64,000 nucleotides of DNA, taken from positions 1 to 64,000 of the forward strand of contig JAEUKT010000001.1 in assembly GCA_016794125.1 (NCBI GenBank), in the 5' to 3' direction. A program made the position numbers and the translations under genes. Under the pieces are notes generated by a model that worked only from the letters and a program-made list of their open reading frames with translations, ran no database searches and was not told where the DNA came from. Source of the stretch: Alphaproteobacteria bacterium (GTDB lineage Bacteria; Pseudomonadota; Alphaproteobacteria; Micavibrionales; UBA2020). The stretch's first letter is position 1. Each line of letters begins with the position of its first letter. Positions 43,600-52,433 of the stretch are shown here, piece after piece.

Positions 43600-43905
43600 A
43601 TGAGAAGTGCGCGCGACAATCTGAAGTTATTCGACGACCTCGCCAAAATGGCGACCGGTGCCTTGGGCTCGTTCGGCGATGTGCGCGAACAGGTGCGCAA
43701 GCTGGTCAAGGAACGTGTCGATCAGGCGCTGTCCAAAATGGACCTCGTCACCCGCGAAGAATTCGAACGCGTCGAAGCGATGGCCGAGCGCGCCCGCGAA
43801 CGCCAGGAAGATCTCGAAGACCGCCTGAAGGCGCTCGAAAAATCGCTAAAAACCAAAGCCGCCCCGTCACCCGCACTGAAAGCGGCAAAAGGAAGAAAAA
43901 AATGA
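43600..43905 (+). CDS. ubiK: Ubiquinone biosynthesis accessory factor UbiK (BMFP family)
   Basis: 101-aa protein of the BMFP/DUF526 family: N-terminal amphipathic helix (RSARDNLKLFDDLAKMATGALGSF) and a C-terminal coiled coil (TREEFERVEAMAERARERQEDLEDRLKALE) ending in a basic tail. In E. coli UbiK helps the Ubi complex assemble at membranes. ATG at 43,600 has AGGGG upstream. Followed with a 4-bp overlap (ATGA) by a YbjN gene. Confidence 0.88.
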   Translation: MRSARDNLKLFDDLAKMATGALGSFGDVREQVRKLVKERVDQALSKMDLVTREEFERVEAMAERARERQEDLEDRLKALEKSLKTKAAPSPALKAAKGRKK

Positions 43906-44414
43906 TCAGCTCACCCTTCGATTACGCACCGGATATCGGCGACAACAACCCGCTCGAAATGGTCGAGGAACTTTGCGAAAGCAAGGGCTGGAAATTCGTG
44001 CGCGTCGATAACGAACTGATGACGCTGACCGTGCAGGGTACGAAAGCAAAATACGAAATCTGCCTCGAATGGCAGGAAGAATTCTCCGCCGTCCTGTTCG
44101 CCTGCTCGATCCCGCTGGAAATCAAGGACGACGTTTACGATGCAGGTGCGCTGGCCATTCAGGAAATCAACGAAAACCTGTGGCTCGGCCATTTCGACCT
44201 GTCGAACAAGGGCGTGTTCCCGACCTATCGACACACACTGCTTTTCCGCATGATACCCGCCGGCCTTGCCGTCGATATCGTGCAGGACACGATCGAAATC
44301 GCGATCGCCGAATGCAACCGTTTCTACCCGACCTTCCAATTGATCCAGGCGGGTGACGCGCGCGTGCAGGACAACCTGAACGCGGCCATTTTCGAAACCG
44401 TCGGCGAAGCGTAA
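43902..44414 (+). CDS. YbjN-domain protein
   Basis: 170-aa soluble alpha/beta protein with the YbjN fold: NPLEMVEELCESKGWKFVRVDNELMTLTVQG, then ISLEWQEEFSAVLFACSIPLEIK-like strands, and a C-terminal AIAECNRFYPTFQLIQ helix. Members are thought to modulate motility, exopolysaccharide or stress pathways, but the mechanism is unknown. Coupled to ubiK by a 4-bp overlap and 5 bp upstream of proC. Confidence 0.85.
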   Translation: MISSPFDYAPDIGDNNPLEMVEELCESKGWKFVRVDNELMTLTVQGTKAKYEICLEWQEEFSAVLFACSIPLEIKDDVYDAGALAIQEINENLWLGHFDLSNKGVFPTYRHTLLFRMIPAGLAVDIVQDTIEIAIAECNRFYPTFQLIQAGDARVQDNLNAAIFETVGEA

Positions 44415-44419
44415 TCACC

Positions 44420-45220
44420 ATGCCAGCATCGAATATCCTGCTCGTCGGCTGCGGCAAGATGGGCGGCGCATTGCTTCGCCGCTGGCAGGAACTACAGCTG
44501 TATAAAGACATCCGCATCGTGGAACCGTCGCCGATCAACGTGCTGGCGGCAAAACAGGTACCCGATTTTTCCAAAATTCCCGCGACGTTCAAGCCCGGCG
44601 TCATCGTCATGGCGGTGAAACCGCAGGTGCTGCCGGATGTGACAGCGCCGTACAAGGATTACGCGGCCAAGGGCGCCTTGGTGATTTCCATCGCCGCAGG
44701 CCGTCCGGTTTCCTTTTTTGAAAAAGAGCTCGGCAAGAAAGCCGCCATCGTGCGTTCCATGCCGAACACCCCCGCCTCCATCGGCGAAGGCATTTCGGTT
44801 GCCTATGCAAACCGCAACGTCACGCGCACGCAGAAGGCGCTAGCGGCCGAACTGCTCGGCGCTGTGGGCGATGTGTTGTGGGTGGCGGATGAAAAACTGC
44901 TGAACCCCGTGACCGCGCTTTCCGGCAGCGGCCCCGCCTATGTGTTCCTGCTGATCGAGGCATTGACGAATGCCGGCAAGAAAATCGGCCTTGAAGCGAA
45001 AATGGCGGAACAGCTGGCGCGCAAGACCGTTATCGGCTCCGCCGCGCTTGCCAAAGAATCCGCCGACATCCCCGCCTCCAAACTGCGCGACAACGTGACA
45101 TCGCCGGGCGGCACGACGGCGGCGGCGCTGGATGTACTGATGAAGGACGAAGCGTTGCAAAAACTGTTCGACAAGGCGCTGCTGGCGGCCACAAAACGCG
45201 CGGAAGCGCTGTCGAAGTAA
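44420..45220 (+). CDS. proC: Pyrroline-5-carboxylate reductase
   Basis: 266-aa last enzyme of proline synthesis. NADPH-binding LLVGCGKMGGALL at the N-terminus, SMPNTPASIGEG, and the C-terminal helical block LSGSGPAYVFLLIEALTNAG with RDNVTSPGGTTAAALDVL, both conserved. Third gene of ubiK-ybjN-proC. Its stop is immediately next to the converging mucR stop. Confidence 0.97.
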   Translation: MPASNILLVGCGKMGGALLRRWQELQLYKDIRIVEPSPINVLAAKQVPDFSKIPATFKPGVIVMAVKPQVLPDVTAPYKDYAAKGALVISIAAGRPVSFFEKELGKKAAIVRSMPNTPASIGEGISVAYANRNVTRTQKALAAELLGAVGDVLWVADEKLLNPVTALSGSGPAYVFLLIEALTNAGKKIGLEAKMAEQLARKTVIGSAALAKESADIPASKLRDNVTSPGGTTAAALDVLMKDEALQKLFDKALLAATKRAEALSK

Positions 45221-45634
45221 TTATTTCCTGCCGCGGTTATTATCTGTTCCCAAACCGATTGCCTTCGCAAGACTGGAGCGTTTTTCCGCATAATTCGGCG
45301 CGACCATCGGGTAATCGTCGGGCAAATTCCATTTCGCACGGTAATCTTCGGGCGTCATGTTATAGGCGGTTTTCAAATAACGCTTGAGCATCTTCATCTT
45401 TTTGCCGTCTTCGAGGCAGACCAGATAATCGGGCATGATCGATTTCGCGACGGAAACGGCGGGTTCCAGCCCATGCGCATGGACATGCTTCACTTCGCCT
45501 TTTTGCAGCCCCTGCAATGTGTCGAAAACTTCGCGGATCAGCGCGGGCAGGTTATCGACCTTGTGATGCGCGGCATAACCCGCAACGATCTGTGATGTAT
45601 GAGCCAGCAGATCGGCTTTTGACTTGTCGTCCAT
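45221..45634 (-). CDS. MucR/Ros-family transcriptional regulator lacking zinc histidines
   Basis: 137-aa MucR-like protein, a global AT-rich-DNA binder regulating exopolysaccharide, motility and cell cycle in Alphaproteobacteria. The C-terminal DNA-binding domain is clear (LVCLEDGKKMKMLKRYLKTAYNMTPEDYRAKWNLPDDYPMVAPNYAEKRS), but the two zinc-binding histidines (usually KRHL..H) are both Tyr here (KRYLKTAY). The Cys remains. Similar zinc-free relatives are known in Mesorhizobium. Expected to be autoregulated. Confidence 0.9.
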   Translation of the reverse strand: MDDKSKADLLAHTSQIVAGYAAHHKVDNLPALIREVFDTLQGLQKGEVKHVHAHGLEPAVSVAKSIMPDYLVCLEDGKKMKMLKRYLKTAYNMTPEDYRAKWNLPDDYPMVAPNYAEKRSSLAKAIGLGTDNNRGRK

Positions 45635-45686
45635 GCAAATACTCCGTTACTTTATTGTATCATAACGAAGTAAAACTGCCAAATGG

Positions 45687-46343
45687 TCAGGATTTTGCAA
45701 TGGTGACATCGGCTTCGCGCAAATAGAACGGCACAGGATGCTCGCCCTGCCCTGTCTTTTGGAATTTCGCAGCCGCAATCCGCGCCGCATCCGCCGCCGT
45801 AGTTTTCGCGTCGTGCATCACAGCGCCCGCCAATAACGGCTGCAGTTTTTCGGCAGCATCGCCCGACAACAGATAAGGCCCCGGAACAGGCGCAAGTTTT
45901 TGCAGGAAATCTTCCGGCGACAGGTTCACGGGCGGAATAACGATATTTCCGGCCGTATCGTTTGCTTGAAAATACAGTTCCTCGCGCCAAGACTCGACAC
46001 AGATGATATTGGCATGCCCTGTACGCTGCGCCGCGAACAATTCAAATGCCGAAACGCCCATCACCGGCACTTCCGCAGCCATCGCCAGGGCGCGCATGGT
46101 GGCAAGGCCGATGCGGATGCCCGTAAAACTGCCCGGCCCCGTCACGACCGCCAGCAAATCCAGCTGTTGATAAGTCAGTTGCGCGGCATCCAGCGCCTTT
46201 TGCGCGTGCTGGAGCAGCAGGTTGCCCTGATCCCTCGTTTCGGATGTTTCATAGGCATGCACCAGCTGCCCGTCGATCACGAGGGCGAGCGTCAGCAGCG
46301 TATTCGCCGTATTGACCGCAAGGCACTTCACAGGATTTTGCAC
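45687..46343 (-). CDS. tsaB: tRNA threonylcarbamoyladenosine biosynthesis protein TsaB
   Basis: 218-aa ASKHA-fold partner of TsaD for t6A37 modification of tRNA. N-terminus CLAVNTANTLLTLALV and YQQLDLLAVVTGPGSFTGIRIGLATMRALAMAAEVPVMGVSAFELFA are the family signature. The start overlaps the nitroreductase 3' end by 16 bp, so the two are one transcription unit. TsaD and TsaE are not in the window. Confidence 0.93.
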   Translation of the reverse strand: MQNPVKCLAVNTANTLLTLALVIDGQLVHAYETSETRDQGNLLLQHAQKALDAAQLTYQQLDLLAVVTGPGSFTGIRIGLATMRALAMAAEVPVMGVSAFELFAAQRTGHANIICVESWREELYFQANDTAGNIVIPPVNLSPEDFLQKLAPVPGPYLLSGDAAEKLQPLLAGAVMHDAKTTAADAARIAAAKFQKTGQGEHPVPFYLREADVTIAKS

Positions 46344-46921
46344 GCCTCTTCAAAGGTCAGCCGCGGGTTGCGGCCGAACAGCTTGCTGTCGTCGCCATAG
46401 CCAAGCGCGCAGATGAAATTCGATTTCCATTTTCCGTCGGGAAAGAATTCCGCATCGGTTTTCGCCTTGTCAAAACCCGACATCGGCCCGCAATCGAGCC
46501 CGTGCGCGCGCGCCGCGATCATGAAATACGCGGCCTGCAGCGAACTGTTGCGGAACGCGCCGTCGAAAATCGCATCAGGGTTTCCGGCGAACCACGACCG
46601 CGCATCGGTATGCGGGAACAGCTTGGGCAGCTTTTCGTAGAATTCGTTATCCCATGCAAAAATCGCCGTCACGGGCGATGTCATGACTTTCGACACGTTG
46701 CTTTCCATCAGGAACGGCTTAAGGCGCGTTTTCGCCTCGGTCGTTTTCAAAAAGACAATACGCAAGGGGCAGGAATTCGCGCTTGTAGGCCCGAATTTCA
46801 TGTCATCGTGGATTTTTTGCAACAATTCGTCGGAAACAGGCTTGTCCAGCCAGCCATTTGCGGTGCGCGCTTTCCTGAAAATAGTATCGAAAGCCTGGTC
46901 TGTTAATGGCGTTCCGGTCAT
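46328..46921 (-). CDS. Nitroreductase-family oxidoreductase (RutE/HadB type)
   Basis: 197-aa FMN-dependent enzyme. ARTANGWLDKPVSDELLQKIHDDMKFGPTSANSCPLRIVFL and, near the end, GPMSGFDKAKTDAEFFPDGKWKSNFICALGYGD match the malonic semialdehyde reductase/RutE-like branch rather than the larger NfsA/NfsB types. ATG at 46,921 (MTGTPLTD) is chosen over 46,939. First gene of the pair with tsaB. Physiological substrate unknown. Confidence 0.85.
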   Translation of the reverse strand: MTGTPLTDQAFDTIFRKARTANGWLDKPVSDELLQKIHDDMKFGPTSANSCPLRIVFLKTTEAKTRLKPFLMESNVSKVMTSPVTAIFAWDNEFYEKLPKLFPHTDARSWFAGNPDAIFDGAFRNSSLQAAYFMIAARAHGLDCGPMSGFDKAKTDAEFFPDGKWKSNFICALGYGDDSKLFGRNPRLTFEEACKIL

Positions 46922-46959
46922 GCTAGAATTCCTTATCATCTGTTATCTTTTGGGCAAAG

Positions 46960-48111
46960 ATGCTTACTATTCAAAAACATAAATGCGGCGTTTTGTACAG
47001 CGCCATTTTGGGTTTGAGCCTTTTGCTGGGCACGCCCGCGCATGCGTCGATCGAGGCCGACCAGAGCAGCGCGGTCGTATTCGTGTATCAGCGCATCGGC
47101 GAAGACAGCATGCCACGCAGCAGCATTTCGACCGACCAGTTCCGCGCGCATATCAACGAATTGAAAGCAGGCGGATACAAGGTGCTGCCCCTGCCGAAAA
47201 TCATCGAGGCGATCCGCGCGGGCGACAGCCTGCCACAGAACACCGTCGCGATCACCTTTGACGGCGCATATACATCGACGCTGAATAACGCCCTGCCCTT
47301 GCTTAAGGAAGCAGGCCTGCCCTATACGCTGTTTTTTTCAACCGACATGGCCGACGGCGCGCCCACGCATGCAGGCTGGGACCAGTTGAAATCGCTCGGC
47401 CGCGACGGGCTTGCCAGCTTCGGCATTATGCCGTCTGGCTATGTGCACATGGTAGGGCAAACGCCGGCGCAGAACGCCGCGCTGGTGAACAAGGCCATGA
47501 CACGCTTCAAAGAAGAAATGGGCGAAGATCCTCCGTTCTTTGCATATCCGTATGGCGAATATTCGGCAGCCGTCAAAAAACTGCTGGGCGATTACGCGTT
47601 CAAGGCGGTTTTTGCGCTGCAATCCGGTGTTGTACACGGCAAATCCGACTTCCTTGCCCTGCCGCGCTTTATCATGACCGATAATTACGGCGACCTTGAC
47701 CGTTTCCGCCTGACCGCCAACGCCCTGCCCCTGCCCGTCAGCGATGTCATTCCCGAAGACATGGTGCTGAAGGATAACCCGCCGCTTGTGGGTTTTACGG
47801 TGACACCGGAACTGACGAGCCTGTCGAAGCTGTCCTGCTTCGCATCCGGCATCGGCAAGCTCGATCTTGCGCGCCCCGGCAGCGGACGCATAGAAATCCG
47901 CCTGAAAGAACCCCTGCAGGAACGCCGCACGCGCATCAACTGCACCCTGCCCGACGACACCATCATTCCCGGCCGCCCGCAAAGCTGGCGATGGTTCGGC
48001 GTTCAGCTGATCGCGCCGGATTTCGGCGACGACAGCGAAGCCGATGCCGCAACGCCCGCGCAATCCGGTGAGGAAGATTCCGATACCGACGAAAATCCCG
48101 GCGAAGAATAA
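46960..48111 (+). CDS. Polysaccharide deacetylase-like exported protein
   Basis: 383-aa protein with a signal peptide (mature start near HASIEADQSS). NodB-like domain: VFVYQRIGEDS, then VAITFDGAYTSTLNNALPLLKEAGLPYTLFFSTDM. The usual TFDD metal/catalytic pair reads TFDG here (D101 kept, second Asp replaced), and no clear His-x3-His zinc box follows, so deacetylase activity is doubtful. The C-terminal third is unlike NodB and ends in an acidic tail. Possibly a sugar-binding or inactive relative. Confidence 0.8.
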   Translation: MLTIQKHKCGVLYSAILGLSLLLGTPAHASIEADQSSAVVFVYQRIGEDSMPRSSISTDQFRAHINELKAGGYKVLPLPKIIEAIRAGDSLPQNTVAITFDGAYTSTLNNALPLLKEAGLPYTLFFSTDMADGAPTHAGWDQLKSLGRDGLASFGIMPSGYVHMVGQTPAQNAALVNKAMTRFKEEMGEDPPFFAYPYGEYSAAVKKLLGDYAFKAVFALQSGVVHGKSDFLALPRFIMTDNYGDLDRFRLTANALPLPVSDVIPEDMVLKDNPPLVGFTVTPELTSLSKLSCFASGIGKLDLARPGSGRIEIRLKEPLQERRTRINCTLPDDTIIPGRPQSWRWFGVQLIAPDFGDDSEADAATPAQSGEEDSDTDENPGEE

Positions 48112-48221
48112 TCCGCTGCCATAATCCGAAAACCGTCTTGAACCTATTGCCAAATGGTTCGTTTGGACTATTCTTAAAGCCGGAATTCGATACCTAAACT
48201 TATGTAATCAGGAGAATGCTT

Positions 48222-48851
48222 ATGTCCGACGCAAAACCCGCACAATTCGTGCTGCCCGCGCTGCCCTATGCGAAAGACGCGCTGCAGCCGCATATTTCGG
48301 CGAACACGTTCGATTATCACTACGGCAAGCATCACAAGGCGTATGTCGATAAAGCCAACGAGCTTGTCGTCGGCACCGGCCTTGAAGGCAAATCGCTGGA
48401 AGATGTCATCATCGAAGCCAAGAAAAAAGGCCTCGGCCCGCTGTTTAACAACGTGGCGCAGATTTATAACCACAACGTGTTCTGGGAGAGCATGAAGCCC
48501 AATGGCGGCGGTACCCCCACCGGCACGCTGCTGGATAAAATCAACGAAGCCTTCGGCAGCTTTGACAAGTTCAAGGAACAATTTGTGGCGGCTGGCGTCG
48601 GCCAGTTCGGTTCGGGCTGGGTCTGGCTGGTGGAATCAGGCGGCAAGCTGGAGATTGTGAAATCGGCCAACGCCGAAACCCCGCTGACCGACGGCAAGAA
48701 AATCCTGATGGTCTGCGACGTGTGGGAACACGCCTACTACCTCGACTACCAGAACCGCCGCGCGGATTTCGTGAAGGTGTTCGTCGAGAAACTGGCAAAC
48801 TGGGATTACGCAAGCGCCAACCTTGCGAAGCCCGCCGCGCCCAAACCGTAA
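48222..48851 (+). CDS. sodB: Superoxide dismutase (Fe/Mn type)
   Basis: 209-aa Fe/Mn SOD. Ligands in family context: His in YHYGKHHKAYV, His in YNHNVFWESM, Asp and His in CDVWEHAYYLDYQNRR. GSGWVWLV and the Gln/Gly context suggest the iron form. ATG at 48,222 (AGGAG seven bases upstream) is preferred over the ATG at 48,216. Own terminator follows. Cytoplasmic: no signal peptide. Confidence 0.95.
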   Translation: MSDAKPAQFVLPALPYAKDALQPHISANTFDYHYGKHHKAYVDKANELVVGTGLEGKSLEDVIIEAKKKGLGPLFNNVAQIYNHNVFWESMKPNGGGTPTGTLLDKINEAFGSFDKFKEQFVAAGVGQFGSGWVWLVESGGKLEIVKSANAETPLTDGKKILMVCDVWEHAYYLDYQNRRADFVKVFVEKLANWDYASANLAKPAAPKP

Positions 48852-48867
48852 GGTTTCGGGACACGAC

Positions 48868-48901
48868 AAAAAAAGAGCCGCAGCGATGCGGCTCTTTTTT
48901 T
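48868..48901. terminator. Rho-independent terminator
   Basis: AGAGCCGCA (48,874-48,882) and TGCGGCTCT (48,887-48,895) with a GCGA loop, A7 before and T7 after. Shared by sodB and the converging Mth938-like gene. Confidence 0.9.
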
Positions 48902-49292
48902 AACCTTTTTTATCTTCCGGCGGGCCTGCAGGGATCAATACGGCGGCGACCTGCCTGCCCTCGGTACGTAATACGTTATATGTGCGGCAGGCAGCGCCCA
49001 GCTCCATCACTTCGGCGACAACGCCGCGCGACTTCAGCGCAGTCAGCAACGCCGCATCCAGCATGGCGGATTTTGCCGCGCCGATGATCAGGTAATTGAC
49101 GTCGAAACGCTCCAGCATCGCGATATGGGGGAATTGCAGCCCGGTCACCGCTTTGACATCCAGCGGTAAAACCTCGTCGCCCGCAATTACGATCGCGCCA
49201 AAGTATTCGGCACCGTTAATGCGAAACCCGCGCGCGGTGTAGTTCTGGATGATCTTGGCCTCGGGGCCGATCAGCGGCGTGACATCAGCCAT
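48900..49292 (-). CDS. Mth938/NDUFAF3-like domain protein
   Basis: 130-aa protein of the DUF498/Mth938 family: INGAEYFGAIVIAGDEVLPLDVKAVTGLQFPHIAMLERFDVNYLIIGAAK and VVAEVMELGAACRTYNVL. The human homologue NDUFAF3 assists complex I assembly. Located directly behind secF (6-bp gap), the usual alphaproteobacterial order. Confidence 0.9.
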   Translation of the reverse strand: MADVTPLIGPEAKIIQNYTARGFRINGAEYFGAIVIAGDEVLPLDVKAVTGLQFPHIAMLERFDVNYLIIGAAKSAMLDAALLTALKSRGVVAEVMELGAACRTYNVLRTEGRQVAAVLIPAGPPEDKKG

Positions 49293-49298
49293 CGTTTA

Positions 49299-50258
49299 TC
49301 AGGCTTTTGCCAGCTTGCCGCGCTTGTCATCACCATTCGCCTTGTCCTTCTCGCCGGACTCTTCGGGGCCGCGGCGGACATTCATGTAAGTCAGCAGCGG
49401 AGCCGAGAAGAACATCGACGAATACGGGCCGAACAGGATGCCGACCAGCATGGCGTAGGTGAACCCCTTGATCGCCTCGCCGCCGAAGATGCACAGCGCA
49501 CCCATCGACATAAAGGTCGTCATTGTGGTCATCAGCGTACGGCCCAGAACGTCGTTGATCGAAATATTGACGATTTCACCCATGGGTGTACGGCGGTATT
49601 TGCGCAGCATTTCGCGAATACGGTCAAAAACTACAACGGTTTCGTTGATCGAATAACCGGCGACCAGAAGCGCGGCCGCGACGGTCGACAGGTCGAATTC
49701 GATCTGCGTGACCAGGAAGAACAGCAGCGTCGCCAGCATGTCGTGCGCCAGCGCGAAGACGGCGACCACGCCAAACTGCCATTCAAAGCGGATCCAGATA
49801 TACCCCAGAATGCCTATCATGGAATAGACGAAGGCCGTGATGCCAGCGGTGATCAACTCGCTGCCCACGTGCGGGCCGACATATTCGACGCGGCGGAATT
49901 CGGCGCCGGGCAGCAATTTCTGCACTTCGGCGTTCAGCGCCTTTTGCGTCGCGACATCGGCTTCGCGGCCGGGAATTTTTACCAGCACGGCATCCGCCCC
50001 GAATTCCTGGATCGAAGGCGTTCCGTGGCTGAGCCCATGCAGGTCAGCGCGGATTTTCTCGATCGTCATGCCGGGCGCTGGCTTTACTTCGATCAGTACA
50101 CCGCCGGTAAAGTCGATGCCAAGGTTCAGCCCCTTGGTGAACAGCAGCACGATGACCGCCACGGCCATGATCGCCGACAGCGTAAAGGTGTACAGGTGCA
50201 CACCCATGAAGTTGAAATCGGTTTTATCCTTGACGATCCGGAAACGGAAACCAGACAT
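49299..50258 (-). CDS. secF: Protein translocase subunit SecF
   Basis: 319-aa inner-membrane protein using proton motive force to pull exported proteins through SecYEG. First helix (HLYTFTLSAIMAVAVIVLLF), GIDFTGGVLIEV, then five C-terminal helices with GYSINETVVVFDRIRE and GRTLMTTMTTFMSMGALCIFGGEAI. AAGGA before the ATG at 50,258; an in-frame extension to 50,309 would invade secD. Acts with SecD and YajC encoded immediately upstream. Confidence 0.96.
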   Translation of the reverse strand: MSGFRFRIVKDKTDFNFMGVHLYTFTLSAIMAVAVIVLLFTKGLNLGIDFTGGVLIEVKPAPGMTIEKIRADLHGLSHGTPSIQEFGADAVLVKIPGREADVATQKALNAEVQKLLPGAEFRRVEYVGPHVGSELITAGITAFVYSMIGILGYIWIRFEWQFGVVAVFALAHDMLATLLFFLVTQIEFDLSTVAAALLVAGYSINETVVVFDRIREMLRKYRRTPMGEIVNISINDVLGRTLMTTMTTFMSMGALCIFGGEAIKGFTYAMLVGILFGPYSSMFFSAPLLTYMNVRRGPEESGEKDKANGDDKRGKLAKA

Positions 50259-50269
50259 GGTGAATATCC

Positions 50270-51853
50270 TTACAGGTGAAGCGTGGCGGGCTTCGTTTTG
50301 CGAAGCCATGTAATGACGATCAGGCGGGTGACCATGATCGAGGCGAACAGCGAGGTGATGATACCGATGCTCATCGCGACGGCGAAGCCCTTGACGGGGC
50401 CGGAACCGAAGGAGAACAGGATGATCGCCACGATCAGCGTCGTCAGGTTCGAGTCAAAAATGGTGCGCAGCGCCTGACGATACCCCGTATCGACCGACGA
50501 CAGCACGGAGCGGCCATGGCGGATTTCCTCGCGGATGCGTTCATACACAAGGACGTTCGCATCGACGCCGATACCCATGGTCAGGATGATCGCCGCGATA
50601 CCGGGCAGCGTCAGCGTCGCTTGCAGCATCGACAGCAGCGCAAAGATCAGCACAAGGTTGAAGCCAAGCGCAATGACAGCAAAGAAGCCAAACAGCCCGT
50701 AGGATGCCATCATAAGCAAGGCGACGGCAATAAACGCGACACCCGAAGCGATTTTGCCGGATGCGACAGAGTCGGAACCAAGGCTGGGGCCGACGCTGCG
50801 TTCTTCAACAACCGTCAGGGCGGCCGGCAGCGCGCCGGAGCGGAGCAGCAGCGCAAGGTCGGTCGCCTGTTTCACGTCGAAACCGCCGGAAATCTGGCCG
50901 TTGCCGCCGCAGATCGGCTCGCGGATAACGGGTGCGGAAATGACGGAAGGCTTACCTTCATCAAGTTCCAGCACAATCGCGAAAGGTTTGCCCACATTGG
51001 CGCGCGACACATCACAGAACTGCTTGCCGCCAAGGTTGTTAAGACGGAACGAAACGGCAGCACCCGACAGGCGGTCGATCTGCGGCTGCGCATCCACCAG
51101 CGTGTCGCCGTCGATGACGGCCTGACGCTTGACGTAGATAGACTGGCCGGGATGTTCGCTCATCGGCAGCTTCATCGAGCCTGCGCCGCCCTTGCCTGTC
51201 GTCATAGAGTCTTCATCGACAAGATGGAACGACATTTTCGCCATCACGCCCAGAAGGTCCTTGATGTGCTGGGGATCATCGACGCCGGGCAGCTGCAACA
51301 CGATGCGGTCGGAACCCTGACGCTGGATGATAGGCTCCCGCGTGCCGGTTTCATCGACGCGGCGGCGCACGATTTCGATGGACTGGTTGAGGATCTGCGA
51401 AGTCAGCTCGCGCGATGCCACTTCGTCCAGCTTGACGGTGACAAGGCCTTCGGCGGTGACGTTGACTGCCGCCAGCTGTTCCAGCCCGCGGGCAATCTTG
51501 CGCGCAGCATCGGCATCTTCCTGCGGCTTGACCAGCTTGAACGAAACGCCGTCATGACCGGATTGCAGGTCGGTGTAACCGATGTTTTCCTTGCGCAGCT
51601 GTTTGCGCGCTTCGGTTTCCATCGCCTCCATGCGTCGCGCGATAACGGGCTTCAAATCGACTTCCAGCAGCAGGTGCGAACCGCCGCGCAAGTCAAGGCC
51701 TAGGTTTACGGTTTTGGTCGGGAACCAGCTGGGCAGGTTCTTTTCCATTGCTTCCTGCTGCTCTTTCGGCAGCAAGTTTGGAACGCAATAAGCGATGCCG
51801 AGCACGCAAATCAGGATCGTCAGGACGACTTTCCATTTTTCGATATTGAGCAT
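50270..51853 (-). CDS. secD: Protein translocase subunit SecD
   Basis: 527-aa partner of SecF. NLGLDLRGGSHLLLEVD after the first helix, large periplasmic P1 domain, DLALLLRSGALPAALTVVEERSVGPSLGSDSV, and six-helix C-terminal domain with GVDANVLVYERIREE. Length normal. 11 bp from secF. Confidence 0.97.
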   Translation of the reverse strand: MLNIEKWKVVLTILICVLGIAYCVPNLLPKEQQEAMEKNLPSWFPTKTVNLGLDLRGGSHLLLEVDLKPVIARRMEAMETEARKQLRKENIGYTDLQSGHDGVSFKLVKPQEDADAARKIARGLEQLAAVNVTAEGLVTVKLDEVASRELTSQILNQSIEIVRRRVDETGTREPIIQRQGSDRIVLQLPGVDDPQHIKDLLGVMAKMSFHLVDEDSMTTGKGGAGSMKLPMSEHPGQSIYVKRQAVIDGDTLVDAQPQIDRLSGAAVSFRLNNLGGKQFCDVSRANVGKPFAIVLELDEGKPSVISAPVIREPICGGNGQISGGFDVKQATDLALLLRSGALPAALTVVEERSVGPSLGSDSVASGKIASGVAFIAVALLMMASYGLFGFFAVIALGFNLVLIFALLSMLQATLTLPGIAAIILTMGIGVDANVLVYERIREEIRHGRSVLSSVDTGYRQALRTIFDSNLTTLIVAIILFSFGSGPVKGFAVAMSIGIITSLFASIMVTRLIVITWLRKTKPATLHL

Positions 51854-51884
51854 GGATATATGACTCTCGTCAGTAAATTAAAGA

Positions 51885-52307
51885 TTAAGAAGATGCCTTT
51901 TTCGCGGCTTCTTTGGCGGCTTTCTGCGCTTCCTCGACGGCGATCTTCTGCTCTTCCGCTTTGCGGTAGCTGGACTCGCGCACGGTCATGATCGTCTGGC
52001 GAACGGCAACAGCCTCCACGCCATGACCGAGATCGATCAGGACCTCGTCGTCATTCAGGACTTTTTTGATCGTCGCGACCAGGCCGCCGCCCGTCACGAT
52101 CTTGTCGCCCTTTTGCAGGTTCTGCATCATTTTGCGATGGTCGATGATGCGCTTGTTCTGCGGGCGGATAACCATAAGATAAAAGACAAAGAAGATCAGC
52201 ACGAGCGGCATCATGGTCACAAGAATGCCGGGGCTGCCTGCCGCTGCGTCTGCGGTTCCGGTTGCAACTTCGGCGGCTTCTTCTGCCCAAGCGGGGGTGA
52301 TGAACAT
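51885..52307 (-). CDS. yajC: Preprotein translocase subunit YajC
   Basis: 140-aa single-helix protein of the SecDF complex. Membrane helix at LVTMMPLVLIFFVFYLMVIRPQNKR and KGDKIVTGGGLVATIKKV follow the family. An Ala/Glu/Lys-rich coiled C-terminal tail and an Ala-rich N-terminal extension (EEAAEVATGTADAAAGS) are longer than in E. coli. GGAGAG precedes the ATG at 52,307. Confidence 0.95.
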   Translation of the reverse strand: MFITPAWAEEAAEVATGTADAAAGSPGILVTMMPLVLIFFVFYLMVIRPQNKRIIDHRKMMQNLQKGDKIVTGGGLVATIKKVLNDDEVLIDLGHGVEAVAVRQTIMTVRESSYRKAEEQKIAVEEAQKAAKEAAKKASS

Positions 52308-52433
52308 CAATGTCTCTCCATCTTTATTGTTTACCGCTGTTATATTGCGCATTAAGCTTGAAAAAACAACAGCAAACCGTGCTTCTTCCCGTTTTCACGC
52401 ATCGCGCGAATAAAGAGATTCAAGGAATTGATA

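Noticed and set aside
50276-51703. Long plus-strand frame opposite secD
   Set aside because: Antisense shadow of secD with no motifs.
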